Of a stretch of 64,000 nt of DNA, positions 8,769 to 16,897 are shown piece by piece. The stretch is from NCBI RefSeq assembly GCF_002291425.1, contig NZ_CP014136.1:1736001-1800000 (forward strand), read 5' to 3'. A program made the position numbers and the translations under genes. How positions within the stretch are numbered: the first letter of the stretch is position 1; every line of letters starts with the position of its first letter. Source of the DNA: Gibbsiella quercinecans (GTDB taxonomy: Bacteria; Pseudomonadota; Gammaproteobacteria; Enterobacterales; Enterobacteriaceae). The notes beneath the pieces are model-generated. The model was not told the DNA's origin. It was given only the letters and a program-made list of their open reading frames with translations, and searched no databases.

Positions 8769-9242
8769 ATGACAAGCATACTTCCTTTCGACATCAAAGA
8801 TTCCGGAACCGTTTCCCGTGAATTCAGTCAACCCGTGCAGCAATTGCTGTTGCAGTTTGCCCAGGCCCATCCCGTGATAGGAGAGCTCCTGGTCGCCACC
8901 GCTGATGGCTATGAAGTAGCGGCGGTTTTGAAAGAAGAGGATCCTGGGCGGCTACATAAAATTGCGGCGATGACCAGTTCTGTGCTTGGGATTGGTACCG
9001 CGATGCTGAACGAAATTGATGCCGGAGAGCAAAAAGCCATCACCATTGAAGGCGGGACGGACAATATTTTGCTCTGGAAAATAGCCTCCCGGCCCCAGCC
9101 TTTGTGCCTGACTGCCATTGCCTCCTCCCAGGAGCCGCTTGGGCAACTTTTCTGGTTGTTGCGCCAGCTGGCAGGAAGCATTGCCGGGCTCTGTAATATG
9201 CCGCAAGACACGCAACCACCGCAGGAAAATTATTATGAATAA
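8769..9242 (+). CDS. Roadblock/LC7-domain protein, second copy
   Basis: 157 aa. Residues about 18-140 fit a Roadblock/LC7 domain: VIGELLVATADGYEVAAV, then LHKIAAMTSSVLGIGTAML, a central strand around ITIEGGTDNILLWKI and EPLGQLFWLLRQL at the end. It is diverged from the first copy, so it is not a recent duplicate. It starts 5 bases after the GTPase stop and overlaps the next gene by 8 bases, so the block is tightly coupled. A second regulator or GAP partner of the GTPase is the likely role. Confidence 0.75.
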   Translation: MTSILPFDIKDSGTVSREFSQPVQQLLLQFAQAHPVIGELLVATADGYEVAAVLKEEDPGRLHKIAAMTSSVLGIGTAMLNEIDAGEQKAITIEGGTDNILLWKIASRPQPLCLTAIASSQEPLGQLFWLLRQLAGSIAGLCNMPQDTQPPQENYYE

Positions 9243-9630
9243 TCAATTAATGATGTTGCTTGCCGTCAGATTATGCTGTGCGGATGTCAGCTGCGGCTTT
9301 ATTCCCATTGCGCCGGTGCTGGGAAACCGGGAGGCGTTAATCCAGCAGCGTTTGTTCTGGCATCAGGAATGGCTTAATCGGCTGGGCCGCAACATGCTGC
9401 AGGGCATAAGCACTCCTGATATTTTTCCACATCTGATAACACAGGCGGTGGAGTTAACCTGTGCAGATATCATCAGTGATGCCATTGCGGTGGCACCGGT
9501 ACTTTACGATCGTGACACAAAAATAACAGAAAGCGTCACCACGTATTTTTCCTGGCTACAGGTTTGCGCCGCTGATTATGCTGAAGAGAGTGAACCAACG
9601 GTGGGCGAAGAGGATATCCATTCGCGTTAA
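9235..9630 (+). CDS. hypothetical protein, last gene of the GTPase module
   Basis: 131 aa, not recognised. The start at ATG 9235 is chosen because a GCAGGAAAA ribosome site precedes it and it overlaps the previous gene by 8 bases; the frame is open further upstream but lacks a better start. The sequence is helical and mostly apolar, with an internal echo: GFIPIAPVLGNREALIQ near the N-terminus and AIAVAPVLYDRDTKITE near residue 85, so it may be two related halves. The C-terminus is acidic (EESEPTVGEED). There is no clear signal peptide. Confidence 0.6.
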   Translation: MNNQLMMLLAVRLCCADVSCGFIPIAPVLGNREALIQQRLFWHQEWLNRLGRNMLQGISTPDIFPHLITQAVELTCADIISDAIAVAPVLYDRDTKITESVTTYFSWLQVCAADYAEESEPTVGEEDIHSR

Positions 9631-9671
9631 AGGAAATACGCTGACTATTTTATCGCAGTGAGGCATATAAA

Positions 9672-10097
9672 GTGGATATCGCAGGGTTATTAAATACCGG
9701 GATAAGTATTATGCTTATCTACGTTTGCTATACGGATATACGCTGGCGTCGTATACCTAACCGGGCAACGCTGATTATACTTCTTCTCTCTTTATTATCA
9801 GGGTTTGTACATATGCCATATCCAGCAATAGTGCTGCCTTGCTTGCTATTGGCGTTGGGTTTTTTCGCGTCGATGGTGAATTTAATTGGTGCCGGAGATG
9901 TTAAGTTAGTCAGCGCGTTGGCTGTTGCTCTGACGGCTTCAGAAACGGGCGATTTCTTATTGCTGACGGGCATCTCCGGCATCCCCGTTTCCGTTGCCAG
10001 CTTGCTGTATTTTTATTTTTTCGATCGCCAAAAGCGCGCATCGGTGCCCTATGCGCTGGCTATTAGCTGCGGGTACTGGCTACGGATGGCGACGTGA
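9672..10097 (+). CDS. tadV: Flp-type prepilin peptidase (TadV/CpaA)
   Basis: 141 aa polytopic membrane protein of the A24 aspartic peptidase family. The catalytic Asp pair is visible in YTDIRWRRIPN (D22) and GAGDVK (D76). It lacks the N-terminal methylase domain of PilD, as is usual for TadV/CpaA. It cleaves and matures Flp pilin and the TadE/TadF pseudopilins. The start codon is GTG. Its position between the GTPase module and tadE is unusual, since tadV normally follows flp at the head of the operon. Confidence 0.88.
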   Translation: MDIAGLLNTGISIMLIYVCYTDIRWRRIPNRATLIILLLSLLSGFVHMPYPAIVLPCLLLALGFFASMVNLIGAGDVKLVSALAVALTASETGDFLLLTGISGIPVSVASLLYFYFFDRQKRASVPYALAISCGYWLRMAT

Positions 10098-10137
10098 ATA
10101 GCATGCCGATATACCCAAAATAACGACTGGTGGATCT

Positions 10138-10638
10138 ATGTCAAAAAAGATGACAGGCGCCCTGAATAAGTATTTATGGAGTGAACGGGGGGTTGTCGCC
10201 ATGGAATTTTCTATGGTGTTTATTCCCTTTATTATTTCAATACTCTTTATTGCCGAAATGTGTCGGGTAGTATTTATCTCATCTGCGCTGGATCTCATTA
10301 CGTCTGAGTCCGGTCATATTGCTTCTATTACCCAGGTGCCGGAGAACTATCAGCTTTATTTTAATGATGAGATAAATAAACGCATGGCAAGCTGGCCGCT
10401 GATTTCACGTGATGTACATGTTGAGCTGTCGGTAACCTGGTGTGACAGTATCGCCGCCGTTATCAACAACACCTGTACCACAACGGATGCAACAGGTAAG
10501 CCGCTGGCGTTTTATAAAGTGACCACGGATTATCAGCCGCTGTTTTTTTTCTTTCCTAATCAAAGTGTCATACGCGAGCTGAGCCGCAGAATTTTACTTG
10601 TCCAGGAATTTCAGCGAGAAACAGAAAATGATGGGTGA
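10138..10638 (+). CDS. tadE: Tad minor pseudopilin TadE
   Basis: 166 aa. The N-terminal signature ERGVVAMEF is a prepilin-type site: cleavage is expected after Gly18 with Glu at +5, followed by a hydrophobic helix (MVFIPFIISILFIAEMCRVVF). The rest is a periplasmic domain with two Cys (TWCDS and NNTCTT). Start ATG 10138 with no strong ribosome site. It overlaps the tadF start by 11 bases. Confidence 0.85.
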   Translation: MSKKMTGALNKYLWSERGVVAMEFSMVFIPFIISILFIAEMCRVVFISSALDLITSESGHIASITQVPENYQLYFNDEINKRMASWPLISRDVHVELSVTWCDSIAAVINNTCTTTDATGKPLAFYKVTTDYQPLFFFFPNQSVIRELSRRILLVQEFQRETENDG

Positions 10639-11212
10639 AAAGGGTAAATATACAGAACGCTTTCTGTGTGAGGAACGCGGTGCCGTGGCGATCGAGGCTG
10701 GCCTGTACTTCGTGGTTTTCTTTCTGCTGTGTGCCCTGTTGTTGGATTTCAGCGCCGTATTTCTTAATAAAAGCTATCTGGAGCGCGTAACGCACTCCCT
10801 CGCAAGCGTCGTACGTGAAAGAAAGGTCTTTTACAATGAAAACGAAGCGATAAGCCAGCAGGATGCTAACGATCTTTACGCTCTGGCTGGCGTCCTGCTG
10901 GAAGAGAGCCGCCTGGCTGATAGCCATTACCAACTGGTGGTGGAGGCTGTTTTTTTTCAATCCAGCACCAGCAAAAAAGTGGCCAGCACGCAGTCTTTCT
11001 CCAGCGGGACCGTGACCTGCAACGTTCCGGTTTCAATAACCAGTGCCCAGATTACAGATTTGTCTCCGTGGCATACCGATGGGCGCTGGCTGCCTGTTTA
11101 TCAGATCACGCTGTGTGTGCCGGGCGGCGAAAGTTTGTTTAAACGCCTGCTGGGCACTGTCGGAATAACGATTGGCGATCTCGCCGTCAGTAATGCAGTT
11201 ATTCCGCGTTAA
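10628..11212 (+). CDS. tadF: Tad minor pseudopilin TadF
   Basis: 194 aa from ATG 10628; a TTG further upstream at 10598 is open in frame but less likely. As in TadE, a prepilin-like motif ERGAVAIEA puts Gly18 before the cleavage site and Glu at +5, followed by a hydrophobic helix (GLYFVVFFLLCALLLDFSAV). Two Cys occur in the C-terminal half (GTVTCNV and ITLCVPGG). Its overlap with tadE suggests coupled synthesis of the two pseudopilins in a defined ratio. Confidence 0.82.
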   Translation: MMGEKGKYTERFLCEERGAVAIEAGLYFVVFFLLCALLLDFSAVFLNKSYLERVTHSLASVVRERKVFYNENEAISQQDANDLYALAGVLLEESRLADSHYQLVVEAVFFQSSTSKKVASTQSFSSGTVTCNVPVSITSAQITDLSPWHTDGRWLPVYQITLCVPGGESLFKRLLGTVGITIGDLAVSNAVIPR

Positions 11213-11243
11213 TACTGTTCCTCATGGGTGAGGTGAAAAAATT

Positions 11244-12983
11244 ATGCGAAACCTGTTATTTCGGTTTGTCGTGCGTCCGTTACGCAAGGAATACGGAGCG
11301 ATAACCGTCATGTTTGCCATTATGTTTCCGCTACTGATTATGTTTTATTCCGTGGCGTATGATGGCGCGCGTTTTCAAAGTAGCCGCGCCAGACTGGCGG
11401 ATGGCCTTAATCAAGGGGTTCTGGCGGTCGCCATGGTGGATAACCGCAACGCGACCAGTGCGGACGAAACCGCGAATATTACCCTGCTGCATAGTTATCT
11501 TTCATATTATTTGCCGGATGCGACGATCTCTAAAAACGATCTGAAGATTACGGTGGCAATGAATTACAGCACGTCTGGCAAGGTTGAGTCCGTGGACTAT
11601 ACGGGCAGCGGCAAGGCCAGCGTTCAGCCCATCATCGGTGCCCAGAGAGAGGTGGGCTTCGATTCATCGCTTGACCTCCGGGCCGACAGTAGTGCGGGCG
11701 TGGTCAGAAGAACCATTGAGGAAGTCGAATACCCTACAGACTATGCATTAGTGCTGGATTTTTCGGGATCAATGTTAAGTGCTTCTGCGGAACCCGGCCT
11801 GACAAGAATTGCACTGTTGCGTAAAGTGGTGACTGAATTCATGGACGAAATACTGTCAGATGAGTCATCTAATACGGTAGGTATTATTCCCTTTACTTCC
11901 GGCGTATCTGTTATTCTTCCCGGAGAGAATATTGCTGGGGGGAATAATTTTGGCTGCTCCCATGTAGGTAAACTGAAATCGGAATACGCAGGAGTGGATT
12001 TGAACTTCTGGTATAATAAAAAATTATACTACTACAGTTCGTCATTGCCAGCTCAAACGTCGCAATATTACCAACTCGATCAATCCTTATACAATTATTA
12101 TAAAAATGTAGTTTCTCCAGCAACGGGATATAGTATGGATGACATGGTTAATAAAAGCTGGTGTGTTAAAAATCCCCGATACGGCGAGTCATATGGCCGG
12201 GCCCTGTATAGTTGTGATGCCGACTCGCGCGCAAACCTGTTTGATAATTATACCGAATTTTTAGAAACTCGCTCGGCGGCACAAAAATTAATGTATTATG
12301 CTTATTACTACCTCACAATGTTCAATACCGTTACAATGGATTTTGACGGCTTACTGGCGGACGGTTTTATGTTTTCAGATAAGGCGGTGACAACCTATAA
12401 TTATATGGTCAACCTTATTGCTGAACGACCATTTTATTATGATTGTTATTCGACATTTGGCAGCATCACTGCTGCAACGGCAAGCAACACCTTGAAAAGT
12501 AAAACGGCTAAACCTGCCTCTTATCTTATCGAGTTAACAAATGATCGCAGTATTATTGACGAATTTAACGACATGCAGGTAACTGGTGGCGCAACCTACG
12601 TAACCTCGGGCCTACTGCGTGCACTTCCTGTAATAGCCAAAGGTGTTAATCAGCGAAAGGTAATTATCGTAATATCAGATGGCCTTGACTCAGATAATGG
12701 AACCCTGGCGAAAAAGCTATTTGATGACTATTCGTTATGCGACAAAATAAAAGAGGGATTGCTGCGCTACCCTGAAGGAACGCCCACAGAACAGGCCGAT
12801 ATGTTCTTTATTTTTACGGTGAATAGTTCAGCATCTACCACCGCCCTTAATCTGTGGTCAAATTACTGCGTGGGCAAGGAGAATGTTTATCTGGCGACCA
12901 ACTATCAGGATATGATTAATGTCCTGACGGGTATTGCCAAAAATTCTTCCGTCAAGTTTATCAATAAAAATGAGCAGGAATAG
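11244..12983 (+). CDS. tadG: Tad-associated von Willebrand factor A protein TadG
   Basis: 579 aa. An N-terminal membrane helix (about 18-40) follows a short basic segment with Gly18, echoing the pseudopilin N-termini. A vWA domain begins near residue 166, with the MIDAS motif DFSGS (D172, S174, S176) and later GIIPFTSGV and KVIIVISDGLD. Between these lies a long Tyr/Asn-rich insertion (about residues 235-420) with paired Cys. TadG is thought to anchor or present the pilus at the cell envelope. The insertion is markedly AT-rich compared with the flanks. Confidence 0.85.
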   Translation: MRNLLFRFVVRPLRKEYGAITVMFAIMFPLLIMFYSVAYDGARFQSSRARLADGLNQGVLAVAMVDNRNATSADETANITLLHSYLSYYLPDATISKNDLKITVAMNYSTSGKVESVDYTGSGKASVQPIIGAQREVGFDSSLDLRADSSAGVVRRTIEEVEYPTDYALVLDFSGSMLSASAEPGLTRIALLRKVVTEFMDEILSDESSNTVGIIPFTSGVSVILPGENIAGGNNFGCSHVGKLKSEYAGVDLNFWYNKKLYYYSSSLPAQTSQYYQLDQSLYNYYKNVVSPATGYSMDDMVNKSWCVKNPRYGESYGRALYSCDADSRANLFDNYTEFLETRSAAQKLMYYAYYYLTMFNTVTMDFDGLLADGFMFSDKAVTTYNYMVNLIAERPFYYDCYSTFGSITAATASNTLKSKTAKPASYLIELTNDRSIIDEFNDMQVTGGATYVTSGLLRALPVIAKGVNQRKVIIVISDGLDSDNGTLAKKLFDDYSLCDKIKEGLLRYPEGTPTEQADMFFIFTVNSSASTTALNLWSNYCVGKENVYLATNYQDMINVLTGIAKNSSVKFINKNEQE

Positions 12984-13009
12984 CCGGTTGATGTTACAAG
13001 GAGGTCTGC

Positions 13010-13642
13010 GTGATCGATTTCGCTTTTCTGGCTAATCAGTGTGCGCCTGATGTTGCACCACAGACACTGGAACGATTAATAAAAGTGGAATCATCGTTTA
13101 ACCCCTATGCTATTGGCGTCGTGGGCGGCCGCCTGGCGCGCCAGCCCAGGCATAAAGAAGAAGCCATCGCCACCGCGTTATATCTGGAGCTGGCTGGCTG
13201 GAACTTTTCGATGGGGCTGGGCCAGGTTAACCGCTATAACCTGGACAAATACGGGCTGACCTATGAAACGGTCTTCGATCCCTGCCATAACGCCCGTGCC
13301 GCCGCCGGTATTTTTAATGAGTGCCTGCAGCGTGCTTCCGGAAAGTTTGCCGGGCAACAGGCGCAACTGGCGGCCTTTTCATGCTATTACAGCGGCAATT
13401 TCAGGCGCGGATTTGTACCGGAAGGCCAGGCGCAAACCAGCTACGTCGAGCGGATTATGGCGGTAAAACCCACGCTTCCCACAAACACCGCCACGGCCAT
13501 TACAGTGATCCCGAACGGCAAAACCCGCCCCGCCGTGAAGCCACCTTCCGCCGAAGAAAACAAGCAAACGCAATCAGGGGCGAAAATATCACAGCTCGGC
13601 AATACCACAACGATGGGAGTTAAGACACTACGAGGAGACTGA
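13010..13642 (+). CDS. VirB1-like lytic transglycosylase at the end of the Tad locus
   Basis: 210 aa. An SLT-type domain (about 10-150) contains the likely catalytic Glu27 in VESSFNPYAIG, MGLGQVN and an AAGIFNECL helix, followed by ACSxYxxG-like FSCYYSGN. The tail (about 155-210) is Pro/Lys-rich and probably unstructured. The GTG start is supported by AAGGAGG seven bases upstream. No signal peptide is visible, as in some VirB1 proteins of type IV secretion systems. It would open peptidoglycan for the trans-envelope machine. It follows tadG by 26 bases. Confidence 0.8.
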   Translation: MIDFAFLANQCAPDVAPQTLERLIKVESSFNPYAIGVVGGRLARQPRHKEEAIATALYLELAGWNFSMGLGQVNRYNLDKYGLTYETVFDPCHNARAAAGIFNECLQRASGKFAGQQAQLAAFSCYYSGNFRRGFVPEGQAQTSYVERIMAVKPTLPTNTATAITVIPNGKTRPAVKPPSAEENKQTQSGAKISQLGNTTTMGVKTLRGD

Positions 13643-13719
13643 ATAGCGATACGTGTTAGGCAGCCAATGCACCTGCAGCTTTGCTGCCGGATACCCCACT
13701 ATGACGGGGATAATATAGA

Positions 13720-13767
13720 GACGAAAAAAAACCGTACGCCTATGACAGCAATACGGTTTTTTTCGTC
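13720..13767. terminator. bidirectional terminator between Tad locus and tRNA-Asp
   Basis: Arms gacgaaaaaaaaccgta (13720-13736) and tacggtttttttcgtc (13752-13767) flank a 15-base loop. ACCGTA/TACGGT with T-tracts on both strands can end the + strand tad transcript and the - strand tRNA-Asp transcript. Confidence 0.8.
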
Positions 13768-13802
13768 CTGAGATGTAAAAGTACACCTCGGAATAGATTA
13801 AG

Positions 13803-13879
13803 TGGCGGAACGGACGGGGCTCGAACCCGCGACCCCCTGCGTGACAGGCAGGTATTCTAACCAACTGAACTACCGCTCC
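13803..13879 (-). tRNA. aspV: tRNA-Asp (GTC), dnaQ-side copy
   Basis: 77 nt on the - strand, from GGAGCGGTAG to encoded CCA. The anticodon arm CCTGCCTGTCACGCAGG has GTC at the centre. It is identical to the second copy at 19509. Position next to dnaQ matches E. coli aspV. Confidence 0.97.
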
Positions 13880-13907
13880 GCGCTAGCCCCTTGCGGGGAC
13901 GACGCGA

Positions 13908-13936
13908 ATATTACGGTTGCCCTTCGTTGCCGTCAA
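13908..13936 (-). promoter_or_regulatory. promoter of tRNA-Asp
   Basis: On the - strand TTGACG (13936-13931), a 17-base spacer and TAATAT (13913-13908), followed by a GC-rich discriminator TCGCGTCGTCC. This is a sigma-70 promoter of stable-RNA type. Confidence 0.7.
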
Positions 13937-14038
13937 TGCCTTTTTCTCATAAAAATAACCGTTTGCACAGTTTTTCAACGAAAACGCAGCCAAACTATCA
14001 GCCAGTTTTATTGCCCCTACTCGCGGCAAACAAACCGG

Positions 14039-14770
14039 TTAAGCTCGCCACAGGCAGCTACCGCCTTTTTTCACCACCAGATCCAGGCGCGCTTCGTGGG
14101 CGGCCAGGTCGTCATCGCTGGCATACACCACTTTCATCGCCGAAGCTGGGCGCGCAATACGCTGGATATCCTGGCTGGCATTAGCTTGCTGGGTGTCCCC
14201 TTCCATCTGGAATGCCATTGACGTCTGGCCACCGGTCATGGCCAGATAAACTTCCGCCAGGATCTCGGCATCGAGCAATGCGCCGTGCAGCGTTCGTTTG
14301 CTGTTATCTATCTCGTAACGGTTGCACAACGCATCCAGGTTATTACGCTTGCCCGGGAACAGGCGGCGCGCCATCAACAGACTATCGGTGATAGTACAAA
14401 AGGTCTCGGTTTTTGGGATATCCCGCTTCAGCATGCGGAACTCATAATCCATAAAGCCGATATCAAACGTTGCGTTATGGATCACCAGTTCGCCGCCGCG
14501 GATAAACGCCAAAAACTCATCGGCAACCTGCGCAAACGTCGGCTTGTCTGCCAGAAATTCGTCGCTGATGCCATGTACGTTATAGGCTTCGGGATCCACC
14601 TGCCTGTCCGGGCGAATATAAACGTGGTAATGGCGCCCGGTCAGACGGCGGTTAATCACTTCGACGGCGCCGATTTCAATAATCCGGTGGCCTTCATAGT
14701 GAACCCCGAGTTTGTTCATACCGGTGGTTTCGGTATCAAGAACGATTTGTCTGGTTGGTGTAGAGATCAT
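14039..14770 (-). CDS. dnaQ: DNA polymerase III epsilon subunit (proofreading 3'-5' exonuclease)
   Basis: 243 aa, the usual length. Exo I motif DTETTGM (about residues 12-18), Exo [15 protein letters not shown] (about 98-110) and Exo [15 protein letters not shown] are present, giving the DEDD catalytic acidic residues. It proofreads for the replicative polymerase core with DnaE and HolE. The C-terminal part carries the alpha-binding segment. It is divergent from rnhA, 71 bases apart, as in E. coli, where the two promoters overlap. Confidence 0.97.
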   Translation of the reverse strand: MISTPTRQIVLDTETTGMNKLGVHYEGHRIIEIGAVEVINRRLTGRHYHVYIRPDRQVDPEAYNVHGISDEFLADKPTFAQVADEFLAFIRGGELVIHNATFDIGFMDYEFRMLKRDIPKTETFCTITDSLLMARRLFPGKRNNLDALCNRYEIDNSKRTLHGALLDAEILAEVYLAMTGGQTSMAFQMEGDTQQANASQDIQRIARPASAMKVVYASDDDLAAHEARLDLVVKKGGSCLWRA

Positions 14771-14841
14771 ATGCAGTGCTCGCAGCGCTCGTTTATGTCA
14801 GACTTGGCTTTTATAAAACTAAGAGGAAGAGTCTACCAGAT

Positions 14842-15309
14842 ATGCTCAAACAGGTAGAAATTTTCACCGACGGCTCCTGCCTCGGCAACCCAGGCCCCGG
14901 CGGCTACGGCGCTATTTTACGTTACAAACAACACGAGAAAACCTTTCATACCGGTTACCGCTTGACCACCAATAACCGGATGGAACTGATGGCGGCGATC
15001 GTGGCGCTGGAAGCGCTCACCACGCCGTGCGAAGTGATCCTCAGCACCGACAGCCAGTATGTGCGCCAGGGCATCACCCAGTGGATCCACAATTGGAAAA
15101 AGCGCGGCTGGAAAACCGCTGATAAAAAACCGGTGAAAAACGTTGATCTGTGGCAGCGGCTGGATCAGGCCATACAGCACCACACCATCCGCTGGGTGTG
15201 GGTCAAAGGCCATGCCGGCCACCCGGAAAACGAACGCTGCGACGAATTGGCGCGCGCAGCCGCCGGTAACCCTACCCAGGACGACGTAGGTTACCAGCCG
15301 GAAGCCTAA
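14842..15309 (+). CDS. rnhA: ribonuclease HI
   Basis: 155 aa from ATG 14842, exactly the E. coli length; the frame is open upstream but starts there have no support. It begins [21 protein letters not shown] with the first catalytic Asp (D10). Glu48 lies in NRMELMAAI, Asp70 in [10 protein letters not shown], and His/Asp of the end motif in NERCDELAR. It degrades RNA in RNA-DNA hybrids (R-loops, primers). It overlaps yafS end-to-end by 4 bases in convergent orientation. Confidence 0.97.
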   Translation: MLKQVEIFTDGSCLGNPGPGGYGAILRYKQHEKTFHTGYRLTTNNRMELMAAIVALEALTTPCEVILSTDSQYVRQGITQWIHNWKKRGWKTADKKPVKNVDLWQRLDQAIQHHTIRWVWVKGHAGHPENERCDELARAAAGNPTQDDVGYQPEA

Positions 15310-16025
15310 GGCAGTTTGCGATAGCTCTTGGTCGCGCCCACCGCGCGGCTAAGAGAAGGTTTCCGCGCCCCCACCTTCATCGGCACCGGCGTCAACGGCA
15401 CGGTGCGCTTACGCGCCACAATCACGCTCATGCATCCCAGCGCCGGCAAATGCGTACTCAGGAACTTCCCCCCCAGGCGGTGCCACGGCAACACCTGAAA
15501 ACGCGCCTGATACAGCACCTCGTAGTTAAGCAGGCTCAGCCAGTCCAACAGGCGCATCTGGGTAAACATCCGGCTTGCGTAGGGCTGCCGCCGGCGCAGG
15601 CCCGGCACCAGTTTCCCCAGCCCCAACAGGCTGAACGGATTAAAACTGCTGATTACCAGCCAGCCGTCGTCGATCAGCACCCGATCAACCTCACGCAGCA
15701 TACGATGGGGATCGTCAGCAAAGGAGAGCGTATGCGCCAGCAAGCAGGCATCCACCGATTTTGCCGCAAACGGCAGTTGATAAGGCGCCGCAATCACTTG
15801 CAAGTTATCACCTTCCAGGCCAACGTTAACCTGGTGGGAAATAGCACATTTTTCCGTCGCCAGCTCGGCGCTGAGGTTACCCAATTTCAGCAGGTGAAAA
15901 CCAAACAGTTTCGGCCACCAGGGTTGCAACTGCCGTTCAAGCGCATCACGATAATACTCGCCCCACAGCAAACCGCCCCACGAGCGCGGGCTGTTCAGCT
16001 TTTGTAGCGTATGGGCTGGTCGCAT
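15306..16025 (-). CDS. yafS: SAM-dependent methyltransferase-like protein YafS
   Basis: 239 aa, class I methyltransferase fold. A Methyltransf_11-like core is visible around [42 protein letters not shown] in about residues 95-135. The substrate is unknown. It lies between rnhA and gloB as in E. coli and is divergent from gloB (44 bases). Confidence 0.88.
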   Translation of the reverse strand: MRPAHTLQKLNSPRSWGGLLWGEYYRDALERQLQPWWPKLFGFHLLKLGNLSAELATEKCAISHQVNVGLEGDNLQVIAAPYQLPFAAKSVDACLLAHTLSFADDPHRMLREVDRVLIDDGWLVISSFNPFSLLGLGKLVPGLRRRQPYASRMFTQMRLLDWLSLLNYEVLYQARFQVLPWHRLGGKFLSTHLPALGCMSVIVARKRTVPLTPVPMKVGARKPSLSRAVGATKSYRKLP

Positions 16026-16069
16026 GATTTATTATCTTCTTTCGAGACATTGCCAATGAGGGGTCCGCC

Positions 16070-16825
16070 ATGAATCTTATCAGCATTCCTGCCCTGCAGG
16101 ATAATTACATTTGGCTATTGGATAACCAGGAAGGGCACTGCATCATCGTCGATCCTGGCGAAGCCGCGCCCGTGCTTGCCGCGCTCCAACGCCTTCAACT
16201 GATCCCTGACGCCATTTTGCTTACCCACCATCACCATGACCACGTAGGCGGCGTTAAACAGCTTGTTGCGCAATATCCCGGCCTGGTGGTTTATGGGCCG
16301 CAGGAAACCGCCGATAAAGGGGCGACGCAGATTGTAAAAGATGGCGATCTGCTGGCAATCAACGGCCGGAAATACAGCGTCTTCGCCGTTCCCGGGCACA
16401 CACTCGGCCACGTGGCATACTACAGCGCGCCTTATTTATTTTGCGGCGATACGATGTTCTCGGCTGGCTGCGGCAAACTATTTGAAGGCACGGCGGAGCA
16501 AATGTACCAATCATTTCAACGGATCGCGCAACTTCCTGATGAAACCCTGATTTGTTGCGCACATGAATATACTCTTTCAAATCTTAAGTTTTCGCGGGCA
16601 ATTTTACCGGAAGATCGACGAATTGAAACGTATCAACAACAAGTTGAAGCAACAAGGGCAAAACAGCAACCCAGCGTACCAACAACATTGCAATTAGAGC
16701 GTAAAATTAACCTGTTTTTACGCTGCCATGACGCTGATTTACAAAAGAAATTGGGTTTTAACTCTCCACCCAAGCAGCTTCATTCGGTTTTTTCCGAATT
16801 ACGCCTGCGGAAAGACAACTTCTAA
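16070..16825 (+). CDS. gloB: hydroxyacylglutathione hydrolase (glyoxalase II)
   Basis: 251 aa, the E. coli length. The metallo-beta-lactamase motif [10 protein letters not shown] (residues 52-61) supplies the zinc ligands, with further His in [12 protein letters not shown], the Asp in [12 protein letters not shown] and the His in [10 protein letters not shown]. It hydrolyses S-lactoylglutathione to D-lactate and glutathione in methylglyoxal detoxification. The last part is more AT-rich than the first. It precedes mltD by 72 bases. Confidence 0.96.
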   Translation: MNLISIPALQDNYIWLLDNQEGHCIIVDPGEAAPVLAALQRLQLIPDAILLTHHHHDHVGGVKQLVAQYPGLVVYGPQETADKGATQIVKDGDLLAINGRKYSVFAVPGHTLGHVAYYSAPYLFCGDTMFSAGCGKLFEGTAEQMYQSFQRIAQLPDETLICCAHEYTLSNLKFSRAILPEDRRIETYQQQVEATRAKQQPSVPTTLQLERKINLFLRCHDADLQKKLGFNSPPKQLHSVFSELRLRKDNF

Positions 16826-16897
16826 GCTTTTGGTTGTTTTGTTTGGTGAAGCAAAGTATGATTGCTCGTCTTTTAAGCAACCTATATTGACACACAC

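Noticed and set aside
13628-14221. ORFs across tRNA-Asp (both strands), one with MAERTGLEPATPCVTG
   Set aside because: These are translations of the tRNA gene and its flanks, a common annotation artefact. The same holds at 19388-19810 and 47179-47664.
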